From an uncultured Bacteroides sp. (GTDB lineage Bacteria; Bacteroidota; Bacteroidia; Bacteroidales; Bacteroidaceae), in assembly GCA_947074275.1 (NCBI GenBank), contig CAMTPA010000028.1, positions 1-38,877 on the forward strand: 38,877 nt of DNA. The letters run 5' to 3'. Positions 17,293-25,868 of the stretch are shown piece after piece. The position numbers and the translations under genes were made by a program. Numbering within the stretch: position 1 is the first letter of the stretch; each line of letters begins with the position of its first letter. The notes under the pieces were generated by a model, which was given only the letters and a program-made list of their open reading frames with translations, ran no database searches and was not told where the DNA came from.

Positions 17293-17847
17293 ATGAAACT
17301 AAAAACTTTATTATTGACAATGATGGCTATGATTGGAATGAGTTACTCGGCAATGGCACAAAAACCCAAAGTGTTGATAGCCTATTTTTCGTGGTCGGGA
17401 AACACGAAAGAAATCGCAAATCAAATTCAAGAGGTTACGGGTGGAGATTTGTTTGAAATTAAAACCGTCACTCCCTACTCCTCGAACTACAACCAATGTG
17501 TAGAGACTGCCAAACAAGAGAAAGAAAAAAACACACGTCCTGCAATACAGGGCAAGGTGGCAAATATGAGCGATTACGACGTGGTGTTTATTGGCTATCC
17601 AAACTGGTGGGGTACAATGCCGATGGCTGTGCTCACTTTTATGGAAAGCTACGATTTTAGCGATAAAACATTGCTACCTTTCTGCACACACGGTGGAGGT
17701 GGTGCGCAACAGTGTTTTAAAGATTTTGCTAAACACACCAAAAAACATAACTCAAAAGAGGGTTTTCTTGCAAATGGTAGCGCAGTAAACAGATCGAAGC
17801 CACACGTGGAAAAGTGGGTAAAAGAACAAACAGGAATCACTAAATAG
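17293..17847 (+). CDS. Exported flavodoxin
   Basis: 184 residues from ATG 17293. The N-terminus is a signal peptide (MKLKTLLLTMMAMIGMSYSAMA, cleavage before QKPK), so a start further upstream at 17239, which would spoil it, is rejected. The flavodoxin fold follows: VLIAYFSWSGNTKEIA is the FMN phosphate loop (SxSGNT-like), then YDVVFIGYPNWWGTMPMAV and LLPFCTHGGGGAQQCFKDF, which flank the isoalloxazine ring. It belongs to the Flavodoxin_4-like group. An exported FMN electron carrier implies a periplasmic or surface redox task. It lies between a cytosolic reductase and a TonB receptor gene (27 bases downstream), suggesting a link to uptake of a redox-active ligand such as iron or haem; that link is inferred. 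Confidence 0.88.
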   Translation: MKLKTLLLTMMAMIGMSYSAMAQKPKVLIAYFSWSGNTKEIANQIQEVTGGDLFEIKTVTPYSSNYNQCVETAKQEKEKNTRPAIQGKVANMSDYDVVFIGYPNWWGTMPMAVLTFMESYDFSDKTLLPFCTHGGGGAQQCFKDFAKHTKKHNSKEGFLANGSAVNRSKPHVEKWVKEQTGITK

Positions 17848-17873
17848 TTTTTCAATAGCTAAGAAGATATTGG

Positions 17874-19745
17874 ATGAAGGTATTAGGACAATTGTGTGGA
17901 GTGGCATTGCTACTATCTCAGGCAGCAATGGGCAGAGCACACGACGTAGTAAAAGACACCGTGAGCATTCCCGAAGTAGTGGTGACTGGTTCGCGCAGTG
18001 AAGTAGATATGCGCCACTTACCACTCACCGTTTCGGTAGTAAATAGCGACCAGATAAACAAGCGTTATGAACCTTCGTTGCTTCCCGTGCTCACCGAACA
18101 AGTGCCTGGGCTATTCACCACTGCACGAGGTATTATGGGATATGGCGTGTCGACTGGAGGATCGGGAGGTTTCACGATGAGAGGCATTGGTGGAAGCCCC
18201 ACAACGGGAATGCTGATACTCATCGACGGACATCCACAATATATGGGCTTAATGGGACACTCTATAGCCGATGCCTACCAATCGCTTCTTGCCGAAAAGG
18301 TGGAAGTGGTGCGTGGACCCGCCTCGGTACTCTACGGTTCGAATGCAATGGGGGGAGTTATCAACATTCTGACCAACCAGTTGAAACAGGACGAATGGCG
18401 TGGTGGCGCACGAGTGAGTTATGGTTCTTATAACACGCTTACAACCGAAGCAAACACACGCTATCGGAACAAAGGATTTTCATCAATGATTACCGGGTCG
18501 TACAACCGCACAGATGGACACCGTCCCAATATGGGTTTTGAGCAATATGGAGGTTATGCCAAAATAGGTTATGAGTTCACAAGCAACTGGAGTGCATTTG
18601 CCGATTTAAACTTAACGCATTTCAACGCATCTAACCCGGGCACAGTAAACCGTCCCATCTTCGACAACGACTCACACATTACCCGTGGTATGACTTCTTT
18701 TTCGATAGAAAATAATTACGGACGTACTTCGGGAGCATTTAAGTTTTTCTATAATTGGGGTAGACACAAAATAGACGACGGATACTACGAAGGTGGCAAT
18801 CCACGCGATTACCTGTTCCACTCAAAAGATAAAATGCTGGGTATCACGTGGTATCAAAGTATTTCGTTGTGGAAAGGGAGTCGCTGGACTGCAGGATTCG
18901 ACCTTCAGCAATTTGGTGGAAAAGCGTGGAATGAATACACCGACGACAGCAAATCGGAGATTATAGACAAAACCGAATACAATCTTGCAGGATATGTAGA
19001 CTATCGGCAAAACATTGGTGAGATAATGACACTCAATGCTGGTGTGCGCATCGATCATCATTCAGCAACGGGCAATCACATCATTCCACAATTTGGTGCC
19101 TCTTTCTATCCGCTACGCACAGGAGAAATTAAACTGATAGCAAGCCGTGGATTCCGCAACCCCACTATTCGCGAGATGTATATGTTTCCTCCACAAAATC
19201 CCGACTTAAAACCCGAAAGTCTTTGGAATTATGAGATTTCTTGGTCACAACGCTTACTACAAAACAGTTTGTCGTATAGTGTGAACTTATTTTATATCAA
19301 TGGAAAGAATATGATTCAAACCGTTCCAGTAGATGGACGACCCAAAAACATAAATACAGGCAAAGTAAAAAACTGGGGAATAGAATTATCGACATCCTAC
19401 CGCCTGTCACCGATGTTTGCGATAATGGCCAATTACAGTTGGCTAAAAATGGAGTATAAAATTGTAGCGGCTCCACAAAACAAACTTTTTGTAGGCATCG
19501 ATTTTAATAAAAATAGATGGACGGCCTCTACGGGAATACAATACATAAACGGATTATACACATCGACCGATCCGCTGACCAAAGAGAACTTTGCTTTATG
19601 GAGCTTGCGTGGAAGCTACAAAGCGACCAAATGGCTCGAACTGTTTGTACGAGGCGAAAATCTGCTTAATCAGAAATACGAAATAAACCTCGGCTTTCCG
19701 ATGCCTGGCTCCACCTTTATGGGAGGTGTGAACATTAGTATCTAA
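17874..19745 (+). CDS. TonB-dependent outer membrane receptor
   Basis: 623 residues. A signal peptide (MKVLGQLCGVALLLSQAAMGRA) is followed by SIPEVVVTGSRSEVDMRHLP, a TonB-box-like start, and a plug domain (about 35-150; TMRGIGGSPTTGMLILIDGHP, VEVVRGPASVLYGSNAMGGVINIL). The remainder is a 22-strand-type barrel with the late signature RGFRNPTIREMYMFPPQNPDLKPESLWNYEISW. No N-terminal carboxypeptidase-like domain and no SusD partner gene is present, so it resembles metal, haem, cobalamin or siderophore receptors rather than glycan importers. The last residue is Ile (NISI), not the usual aromatic. It is the last gene of the operon with the reductase and flavodoxin. The ligand is unknown. Confidence 0.92.
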   Translation: MKVLGQLCGVALLLSQAAMGRAHDVVKDTVSIPEVVVTGSRSEVDMRHLPLTVSVVNSDQINKRYEPSLLPVLTEQVPGLFTTARGIMGYGVSTGGSGGFTMRGIGGSPTTGMLILIDGHPQYMGLMGHSIADAYQSLLAEKVEVVRGPASVLYGSNAMGGVINILTNQLKQDEWRGGARVSYGSYNTLTTEANTRYRNKGFSSMITGSYNRTDGHRPNMGFEQYGGYAKIGYEFTSNWSAFADLNLTHFNASNPGTVNRPIFDNDSHITRGMTSFSIENNYGRTSGAFKFFYNWGRHKIDDGYYEGGNPRDYLFHSKDKMLGITWYQSISLWKGSRWTAGFDLQQFGGKAWNEYTDDSKSEIIDKTEYNLAGYVDYRQNIGEIMTLNAGVRIDHHSATGNHIIPQFGASFYPLRTGEIKLIASRGFRNPTIREMYMFPPQNPDLKPESLWNYEISWSQRLLQNSLSYSVNLFYINGKNMIQTVPVDGRPKNINTGKVKNWGIELSTSYRLSPMFAIMANYSWLKMEYKIVAAPQNKLFVGIDFNKNRWTASTGIQYINGLYTSTDPLTKENFALWSLRGSYKATKWLELFVRGENLLNQKYEINLGFPMPGSTFMGGVNISI

Positions 19746-19799
19746 AAAAAGAAGAGTTTAATATACACCACAATAACATAAATCTATCATTTCTCAGTT

Positions 19800-19871
19800 A
19801 TTAATAAGTATCGCGACAACCGTTAACGAGTCATCTCAAAAATATTAACAGTTGTCGTGATACTTGTTAAT
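19800..19871. terminator. Long inverted repeat between convergent genes
   Basis: The arms are 19800-19826 and 19845-19871, 27 bases each with 3 mismatches, and an 18-base loop. In RNA read rightward, two of the mismatches are G-U pairs. It lies between the stops of the TonB receptor (19745) and the BASS transporter (19874). It probably terminates in both directions, although no long T-run follows directly. Confidence 0.65.
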
Positions 19872-19873
19872 AG

Positions 19874-20776
19874 CTATAATTTTCTTTTCTCATCTCTTTT
19901 TCGCTTCTTCCAAAGCTGCCAGCTATTCACAATGTTCTGCCACAGCACATAGCTGCCTGGCCCAATGGAAGAGAGCGGGTTAAGGTAAGTATGTGCCATC
20001 CAAATAGCAAGAATGGTATTTTTTTGCCCCAATGACTGTCCCCCACTAATGCGGTCGTTATAAATGCCTCCAATTTGTTTTCCTAAGAAAAACTGAATAC
20101 CACACGCCACAAAAGCAGCAGCGGCAATAAGTATTTCCGTAACTCCATCACCCTTGTAATTAATTACAGAATCGAGTGTTTTAGCAGTTACAATCGCAAG
20201 CGACACAGCCCAAAGATAGAATGCTAATTCGTGCAAACTCAAAAGTTTTTGATGTGTTTTTGGGAAAAAGCGATTCAAGAACAACGCCAAGATAAAAGGA
20301 CAAATAAGCAATGGAAATATCTTACCAAGAATCACTAAGAAAGCATCAAAAAAACCAATATTGGCATGAGGTTCAATCAAAGGAAAAAACACAGGAACCG
20401 CAATCGCCGTTCCGATATTGGCGAGCAATGTATAGGTAGTGACACTGGCTGCATTACCACCCAATTTAGATGTAATGACTGCTGCCGCAGTAGCGGTAGG
20501 ACAAATGATACATACCATAGCCCCTTGTGCCAGTATTTTGTTGTAGTTAGCTAAAGCAAAATAAATACCCAATGCACCAATCAGTTGAATTAAAAGCAGC
20601 CACAAATGCCAAAGTTTGGGTCGCAGTTCACTAACCGCAATTTTACAAAATGTAAGCAATAGCATCGTAAATATCAGAAATGGGGTAATGAAATATAGTT
20701 TGATGAAAAAAGGGTAAGCAAGGCAACCCACCAACATAGCAATAGGAAGTGTCCAATCTTTAAAGAACTTATACAT
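19874..20776 (-). CDS. Bile acid:sodium symporter (BASS) family transporter
   Basis: 300 residues, almost entirely membrane helices (8-10), beginning MYKFFKDWTLPIAMLVGCLAYP. The helix pair GAMVCIICPTATAAAVITSKLGGNAASVTTYTLLANIGTAIAVPVFFPL resembles the crossover region of BASS carriers. The C-terminus has GGQSLGQKNTILAIWMAHTYLNPLSSIGPGSYVLWQN, which matches the second conserved crossover. Members move bile acids, pantoate or other organic anions with sodium; the name does not prove bile acid transport. It is a single gene, divergent from the amidase gene and convergent with the TonB receptor. The C-tail is strongly basic (KKRKRDEKRKL). A weak minus-strand -7 box (TTACTTTG, 20806-20813) lies 30 bases before the start. 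Confidence 0.87.
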   Translation of the reverse strand: MYKFFKDWTLPIAMLVGCLAYPFFIKLYFITPFLIFTMLLLTFCKIAVSELRPKLWHLWLLLIQLIGALGIYFALANYNKILAQGAMVCIICPTATAAAVITSKLGGNAASVTTYTLLANIGTAIAVPVFFPLIEPHANIGFFDAFLVILGKIFPLLICPFILALFLNRFFPKTHQKLLSLHELAFYLWAVSLAIVTAKTLDSVINYKGDGVTEILIAAAAFVACGIQFFLGKQIGGIYNDRISGGQSLGQKNTILAIWMAHTYLNPLSSIGPGSYVLWQNIVNSWQLWKKRKRDEKRKL

Positions 20777-20899
20777 TTACAGTCGTTATTTATTAAATTC
20801 GGGTGCAAAGTAACAACGTTTTCTATAATATAAAGGTATTAAATGGCTCAAAAAAAGCAAAACTTTAACATTGATAGTTAGTTTTCTGCAAAATTCTGC

Positions 20900-20907
20900 T
20901 ACATTTG
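20900..20907 (+). promoter_or_regulatory. Predicted -7 box of the amidase/MCE operon
   Basis: TACATTTG fits TAnnTTTG, 18 bases before the ATG at 20926. Transcription would begin near 20913. This rules out a TTG start inside the box at 20905 and fixes ATG 20926 as the start. Confidence 0.5.
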
Positions 20908-20925
20908 CACAAGCATTTTGATAGG

Positions 20926-22122
20926 ATGAAAGTTTTTAAAAGCTACATATTATTTATATTTATTACCCTATTTTCGCTGAATTACTCTTTTTGCATAGCA
21001 CAGCAAAAAGCGAAAGATTTCGTGGTAGTAATCGACCCTGGTCACGGTGGAAATGACCCAGGAGCCGTTGGCAAAATATCAAAGGAAAAAAATATCAACC
21101 TAAACGTAGCATTAAAGGTTGGAAATCTTATCAAGAAAAATTGTAAAGATGTAAAAGTAGTCTACACACGCGATAAAGATATATTCATACCATTGGCACG
21201 CCGCGCCGAAATAGCCAACAATGCCAAAGCCGATCTTTTTATCTCCATACACACCAATGCCGTAGCCAACAACCGCACCATAAAAGGAGCATCTACTTGG
21301 ACTTTAGGTCTTGCCCGATCGGATGCAAATTTAGCCGTAGCACAGCGTGAGAACTCTGTGATTTTATACGAGAGTGATTACAAAACACGATATGCTGGCT
21401 TCAACCCACAATCGGCCGAATCGTACATCATTTTTGAGTTTATGCAAGACAAGTATATGGAACAAAGCGTACACTTGGCGTCACTTGTACAAAAACAGTT
21501 TAAAAACAGATGCAAACGCACAGACAGAGGAGTGCATCAAGCTGGTTTCTTGGTTTTAAAGGAGAGTGCTATGCCAAGTATACTGGTAGAACTGGGATTC
21601 ATCTCTACGCCTGAAGAGGAAAAATACTTGAATACAGAGGCTGGTGCAAACAATTTGGCCAATGGAATTTATCACGCATTTATGGAATATAAGCGCGAGC
21701 ATGAAATTCGCTTAACTGGAAGCAGCCAAACCATCATACCCGATGATGAGCCAGAAATGCCCTCTACCAATAACACAAGAGTAGCAGAAAGTTGCTCTAC
21801 CAGAAAAACAGAAGTCACAACTCAACAGCCTAACAGCAATCGTGACGAGACAGTTTTCAAAGTACAAATATTAGCATCTGCCACTCCTATAAAACCAAAT
21901 GACAGACAATTTAAAGGGTTGAAAGATGTAGAATATTACAAAGAGAAAGGAATGTATAAATATACTTATGGTGCTTCGACCAATTACAACAAAGTAGTGC
22001 AAACACAAAAAAGCATTGCAGATAAGTTTAAAGGAGCATTTATTGTGGCATTCAAAGGAGAAAAGAAAATAAATACAAATGAGGCTATCGCCGAATTTAA
22101 AAAGAAACAGAATAAAAAATAA
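20926..22122 (+). CDS. N-acetylmuramoyl-L-alanine amidase with SPOR-like C-terminus
   Basis: 398 residues from ATG 20926. A signal peptide (MKVFKSYILFIFITLFSLNYSFCIAQ) precedes the Amidase_3 domain (about 30-255), with zinc-ligand motifs VVIDPGHGGNDPGAVG, ISIHTNA and SILVELGFISTPEE including the catalytic Glu. A polar linker (about 260-310) leads to a C-terminal repeat domain (FKVQILASATPIKPNDRQFKGL to DKFKGAFIVAFKGEK) that resembles SPOR, which binds denuded septal glycan. The enzyme would cut the amide between MurNAc and the stem peptide at the division site. The next gene starts 8 bases downstream, indicating one operon with the MCE protein. Confidence 0.93.
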   Translation: MKVFKSYILFIFITLFSLNYSFCIAQQKAKDFVVVIDPGHGGNDPGAVGKISKEKNINLNVALKVGNLIKKNCKDVKVVYTRDKDIFIPLARRAEIANNAKADLFISIHTNAVANNRTIKGASTWTLGLARSDANLAVAQRENSVILYESDYKTRYAGFNPQSAESYIIFEFMQDKYMEQSVHLASLVQKQFKNRCKRTDRGVHQAGFLVLKESAMPSILVELGFISTPEEEKYLNTEAGANNLANGIYHAFMEYKREHEIRLTGSSQTIIPDDEPEMPSTNNTRVAESCSTRKTEVTTQQPNSNRDETVFKVQILASATPIKPNDRQFKGLKDVEYYKEKGMYKYTYGASTNYNKVVQTQKSIADKFKGAFIVAFKGEKKINTNEAIAEFKKKQNKK

Positions 22123-22130
22123 CAACAACA

Positions 22131-23024
22131 ATGAAATACATTACAAAAGAAGTCAGAATTGGTGCAGCAGGCATAGTAGCCCTTTGCATATTGGTTTTCG
22201 GAATCAATTTTCTGAAAGGTATCAATATGTTTAAACCATCAAGTTACTTCTATATTAAATTTAGCAATGTAAATGGCTTAGCCAATGCCAGTCCTGTATA
22301 TGCCGATGGCGTAAGAGTTGGCATCGTACGTGAAATATCATACAATTATGAAATACCAAATAACATCATTGTAGAAATAGAGGTAGACACAGATTTACGC
22401 ATTCCAAAAGGAAGTAGTGCAGAATTGGAATCGGATTTTATGGGAAACACACGAATGAATATTCTTTTGGCCAACAATCCAAGAGAAAAATATGCAGTAG
22501 GTGATACGCTTCAAGGAAGTGTTAATGGTGGTATGATGGAAAACGTTGCAGCACTTATGCCTGAAATCACTAAAATGATTCCAAAAATGGACTCTATTCT
22601 TTCATCACTAAACGCATTGTTGGCCGATCAAAGTATACCAGCAACACTAAACCACATAGAAAAAACCACCGCTAATTTAGAGATTACAAGTGGCCAGCTA
22701 AAATCGTTTATGAAAAATGATATTCCGCAAATTACTGGCAAGCTAAACACAATAGGTGACAACTTTATTGTGATGAGTGAAAAGTTGAAACAGATAGATT
22801 ATGCCGCTATGGTGAATGAAATCGACCAAACACTTGCCAACGTTAAAGAGCTTACCGAAAAAATGAATAGCAACAACAACACCATTGGATTACTGTTTAA
22901 CGACCCACAACTTTATAACAACCTTAATGCAACTGCTATAAATGCCGCAAGTTTGCTTGAAAACGTTAAAGAACAACCCAAGCGTTATGTACACTTTTCA
23001 TTATTTGGAAGAAAAGACAAATAA
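22131..23024 (+). CDS. MCE-domain (MlaD-family) lipid transport protein
   Basis: 297 residues. An N-terminal membrane anchor (about 8-28, RIGAAGIVALCILVFGINFLKG) is followed by the MCE domain (about 35-115; FSNVNGLANASPVYADGVRVGIV, IPKGSSAELESDFMGNTRMNILL). A long helical region (about 140-270) may form a tube or coiled coil, as in MlaD/PqiB-type proteins. It would shuttle lipids across the periplasm as part of an ABC system whose MlaE/MlaF partners are not in this window. It starts 8 bases after the amidase stop, so the two are one operon, a pairing common in Bacteroidales. The sequence ends RYVHFSLFGRKDK. Confidence 0.9.
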   Translation: MKYITKEVRIGAAGIVALCILVFGINFLKGINMFKPSSYFYIKFSNVNGLANASPVYADGVRVGIVREISYNYEIPNNIIVEIEVDTDLRIPKGSSAELESDFMGNTRMNILLANNPREKYAVGDTLQGSVNGGMMENVAALMPEITKMIPKMDSILSSLNALLADQSIPATLNHIEKTTANLEITSGQLKSFMKNDIPQITGKLNTIGDNFIVMSEKLKQIDYAAMVNEIDQTLANVKELTEKMNSNNNTIGLLFNDPQLYNNLNATAINAASLLENVKEQPKRYVHFSLFGRKDK

Positions 23025-23366
23025 TTAATTATATAGATTCCGTCTAAATAACAACCTTTTTATTATTTATGGCTTTCAAATGAATTTCGCCCTATATAAA
23101 AGTGATATAGACGTTTTTAATATATATGTTTTTTAACATAAAATAATACAAAAATACACGACAAATACCTGATTTTCAAGCTATTAATCATTTCAAAATT
23201 CACAATTTAAGACTTTTGCGTATATAGCATCAAAACAGGCTTATAATGAACACTTTACAAATCACAAGAAAAAAACAAGAAAAAAGGCATTTGTTTTTTT
23301 GAAATTAGATTCTCAATTTTGCATCTGTAGAAGTTTTGCTTAGTTAATAAATGTATTTCAGCCGCT
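23025..23366. other. 342-bp A+T-rich region before dnaA
   Basis: No gene is evident. It is markedly A+T-rich with long T- and A-runs. Its 3' end carries the predicted dnaA promoter. I find no cluster of TTATCCACA-like DnaA boxes, so it is not supported as oriC. A weak CGTCTA/TAGACG pair (about 23042 and 23106) could mark the end of the upstream operon. Confidence 0.5.
23289..23320 (+). promoter_or_regulatory. Predicted dnaA promoter
   Basis: TTTG at 23289-23292, a 20-base spacer, and CAATTTTG at 23313-23320, one mismatch from the -7 consensus. The start point near 23326 gives a 40-base leader before the ATG at 23367. Confidence 0.5.
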
Positions 23367-24785
23367 ATGAGTGATTCCAACCATGTCGGGCTGTGGAATC
23401 GTTGTCTCGAAATCATTAGAGACAACGTACCCGATTCGACATATACAACTTGGTTTATTCCCATTGTCCCATTAAAATATGAGGACAACACATTAGTCGT
23501 ACAAGTTCCCAGCCAGTTCTTTTATGAATTCTTAGAAGAAAAGTTTGTGGATTTGCTGCGCCGTACACTTTATAAAGTGATAGGAGAAGGAACCAAACTT
23601 ATGTATAACGTAATGGTGGACCGCACTTCAGTTCCCAATCAAACGGTGAATCTTGAAGCAAGCAACCGCTCAATAGCTATCCCTCAAAATACACCCATCC
23701 GCAATGGTGGAAACAAAGCGCCTACAATTCTCAATGCTCCTGCTCCGCAAGACTTAGATCCACACCTAAATCCTAACTACAATTTTGAAACTTTTATTGA
23801 AGGATATAGCAACAAACTTTCGAGAAGTGTAGCAGAAGCAGTAGCAAAAAACCCTGCTGGTACAGCCTTTAACCCACTGTTCATTCACGGCGCATCAGGG
23901 GTTGGGAAAACGCATCTTGCAAATGCCATTGGTACACGCATTAAAGAGTTGTACCCAGACAAACGCGTATTGTATGTTTCAGCACATTTATTCCAAATAC
24001 AATACACTGATTCTGTCCGTCATAACACAACAAATGACTTTATCAACTTTTATCAAACCATTGATATACTTATCATTGATGATATTCAAGAGTTTATTGG
24101 TGTTACACGAACCCAGAACACGTTTTTCCACATATTCAACCATTTGCATCAAAATGGCAAACAGCTGATTTTAACATCAGACCGCGCACCAGTACTTTTG
24201 CAGGGTATGGAAGACCGCCTTCTTACCCGTTTTAAATGGGGTATGGTTGCAGAATTAGAAAGACCTACCGCAGAATTAAGAAAAGATATTTTGCGCAATA
24301 AAATCCATCGCGATGGATTAGAATTTCCTTCCGAAGTAATTGATTACATTGCCGAAAACGTAAATGAAAGTGTACGTGATTTGGAAGGTATCGTAATTGC
24401 CATAATGGCACGTTCTACCATCTTTAATAAAGACATAGACGTTAGTTTGGCAAAATTGGTTGTTCATGGAGCCGTGCGTCAAGAAAGCAAATCTATTGGA
24501 ATAGAAGAGATTATAAACACTGTATGCAAGCACTTTGGTTTGGAGAATGCAGCAATTCATACTAAATCAAGAAAAAGAGAAGTTGTACAAGCACGTCAAG
24601 TTGCAATGTATTTAGCAAAACAGCACACAGAATTATCAACTTCTAAAATAGGTAAATTCATTGGCGGAAAAGACCACGCTACTGTGCTGCATGCTTGCAA
24701 AACAGTGAAAGGGCAATGTGAGGTAGATAAATCTTTCCGAAGTGAACTTGATAATATTGAATCGAATTTGAAACAAAAAAAATAA
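23367..24785 (+). CDS. dnaA: Chromosomal replication initiator DnaA
   Basis: 472 residues. Domain I is about 1-85 ([27 protein letters not shown]), followed by a variable linker to about 135. The AAA+ domain has Walker [16 protein letters not shown] (from residue 175), Walker [12 protein letters not shown] and sensor motif ILTSDRAP. The C-terminal DNA-binding domain IV includes the DnaA signature [19 protein letters not shown]. It binds DnaA boxes and melts the origin. It has its own predicted promoter, and a bidirectional hairpin follows. dnaN and gyrB are not adjacent, unlike many bacteria; this separation is usual in Bacteroidales. Confidence 0.98.
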   Translation: MSDSNHVGLWNRCLEIIRDNVPDSTYTTWFIPIVPLKYEDNTLVVQVPSQFFYEFLEEKFVDLLRRTLYKVIGEGTKLMYNVMVDRTSVPNQTVNLEASNRSIAIPQNTPIRNGGNKAPTILNAPAPQDLDPHLNPNYNFETFIEGYSNKLSRSVAEAVAKNPAGTAFNPLFIHGASGVGKTHLANAIGTRIKELYPDKRVLYVSAHLFQIQYTDSVRHNTTNDFINFYQTIDILIIDDIQEFIGVTRTQNTFFHIFNHLHQNGKQLILTSDRAPVLLQGMEDRLLTRFKWGMVAELERPTAELRKDILRNKIHRDGLEFPSEVIDYIAENVNESVRDLEGIVIAIMARSTIFNKDIDVSLAKLVVHGAVRQESKSIGIEEIINTVCKHFGLENAAIHTKSRKREVVQARQVAMYLAKQHTELSTSKIGKFIGGKDHATVLHACKTVKGQCEVDKSFRSELDNIESNLKQKK

Positions 24786-24789
24786 AAGA

Positions 24790-24824
24790 AAAGCGAGTAA
24801 ATACATTAAGTATACACTCGCTTT
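24790..24824. terminator. Bidirectional terminator between dnaA and the nitroreductase gene
   Basis: A 9-bp stem AAAGCGAGT (24790-24798) / ACTCGCTTT (24816-24824) with an inner ATAC/GTAT pairing and a T-rich tract after it. It lies between the convergent stops at 24785 and 24843. Confidence 0.8.
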
Positions 24825-24842
24825 CTTATTATTTTAAAGGAA

Positions 24843-25580
24843 TCAGCTCATAAAACCTTGTTTTTTCAACACTTGCATCAAATTACCAGACATATACTCA
24901 TTGTCTTTTTGAGTATACCTGACATCCGTAAAAACCTGAGCCAATGTTTCTTTTCCATTATCTACAACAAATTTTCTATTCTCATCCAAGCTTTCTTTAA
25001 AAGCATAGATACGTTCAATCTCACTTGAGCTATAATCATTATAATGTTCTTTATGAATCAAAGACTCGAATGGAAGCCGATCGGGTTGAGCTGGAATTTC
25101 GGCTGGGTAACCTACAGTTACTGTAGTCACAGGAAAAACCAATTGTGGTAACTTTAAAGCATCAATAATCATTTGAGGATTGTAAGTAGTAGTTCCTAAA
25201 TAACAAATACCAAGACCAGCATCCTCAGCTAATGTACAAAATGTTTGAGCCACCAATAAAGTATCCATTGCGGCATTCATAAAAGACATAAAATTATCAT
25301 ATCCCGGCTGTGCATTTCGCTGTGAACACCACAACGAGAAACGTCTAAAATCGGCACAAAAAGTCAATACAACAGGCGCATCATTAACCATCGGCTGATT
25401 GAAGTGCGCAGGAGATAATTTCTTTTTCATTTCTGCCTCTTGCGTTACCACTACGCTATAAAGCTGCATTCCTCCCATCGTAGATGCACGAAAGGATGTT
25501 TCAAGCAAATCATTTAACAAATAAGAAGGAATTTCATTTTTCAAGTATTTCCTTATTGTCCTACGTTCTTTTACTGTCAT
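24843..25580 (-). CDS. Nitroreductase family protein (NADPH oxidoreductase-like)
   Basis: 245 residues from the ATG at 25580 (MTVKERRTIRKYLKNEIPSYLLNDLLE), where the family domain begins. A longer frame from 25685 adds a non-conserved hydrophobic stretch. A -7 box at 25601-25608 places the transcript start near 25595, excluding the longer form. Motifs: RTIRKY (FMN-binding N-terminus), STMGGMQLYSVVV, and LAEDAGLGICYLGTTTYNPQMIIDALKLPQLVFPVTTVTVGYPAE (the cofactor and substrate groove). Such FMN enzymes reduce nitro compounds, quinones or flavins; the natural substrate is unknown. It stands alone and is divergent from nrdJ. Confidence 0.9.
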   Translation of the reverse strand: MTVKERRTIRKYLKNEIPSYLLNDLLETSFRASTMGGMQLYSVVVTQEAEMKKKLSPAHFNQPMVNDAPVVLTFCADFRRFSLWCSQRNAQPGYDNFMSFMNAAMDTLLVAQTFCTLAEDAGLGICYLGTTTYNPQMIIDALKLPQLVFPVTTVTVGYPAEIPAQPDRLPFESLIHKEHYNDYSSSEIERIYAFKESLDENRKFVVDNGKETLAQVFTDVRYTQKDNEYMSGNLMQVLKKQGFMS

Positions 25581-25600
25581 AATCAAACTATTTTTAATTG

Positions 25601-25608
25601 CAAATATA
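25601..25608 (-). promoter_or_regulatory. Predicted -7 box of the nitroreductase gene
   Basis: On the minus strand TATATTTG fits TAnnTTTG, 20 bases before the ATG at 25580. No good -33 element is seen. Confidence 0.45.
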
Positions 25609-25786
25609 TAAAAAGTTACTATTCTTTTAAACCACACACACACAACTATTTTCTTTTCAGACAACTTTTTTATCATTAAACCCAATATTATATCTAATTA
25701 TCAAGACATTAAAAAATAAAATGGAAAACTTTCACCTGTTGACAAATAAATATCGATTATTATTATGATAAAACAGAAAACATTTA

Positions 25787-25831
25787 TAGTTTTGTATCCT
25801 AGTTAACCTTACTACAAAGCTTCTACAAAGC
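25787..25831 (+). promoter_or_regulatory. Predicted nrdJ -7 box and leader direct repeat
   Basis: TAGTTTTG at 25787-25794 fits the -7 consensus. Downstream, CTACAAAGC occurs at 25812-25820 and again at 25823-25831, an 11-base period. The leader is about 70 bases and carries no recognisable cobalamin riboswitch or NrdR box. Confidence 0.35.
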
Positions 25832-25868
25832 ATCTATAACTATATAATAACAAAAAACGTTTCATCAA

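Noticed and set aside
20905..20925. TTG start for the amidase
   Set aside because: It sits inside the predicted -7 box; the ATG at 20926 directly begins a normal signal peptide.
23025..23366. oriC beside dnaA
   Set aside because: It is A+T-rich but no cluster of DnaA boxes is seen; genome-wide skew would be required.
25581..25685. Extended start for the nitroreductase
   Set aside because: The added residues are not family-like and a -7 box at 25601-25608 lies inside the extension.
25686..25868. Cobalamin riboswitch upstream of the B12-dependent nrdJ
   Set aside because: The leader after the -7 box is about 70 bases and no B12-box-like motif or suitable folding is visible.
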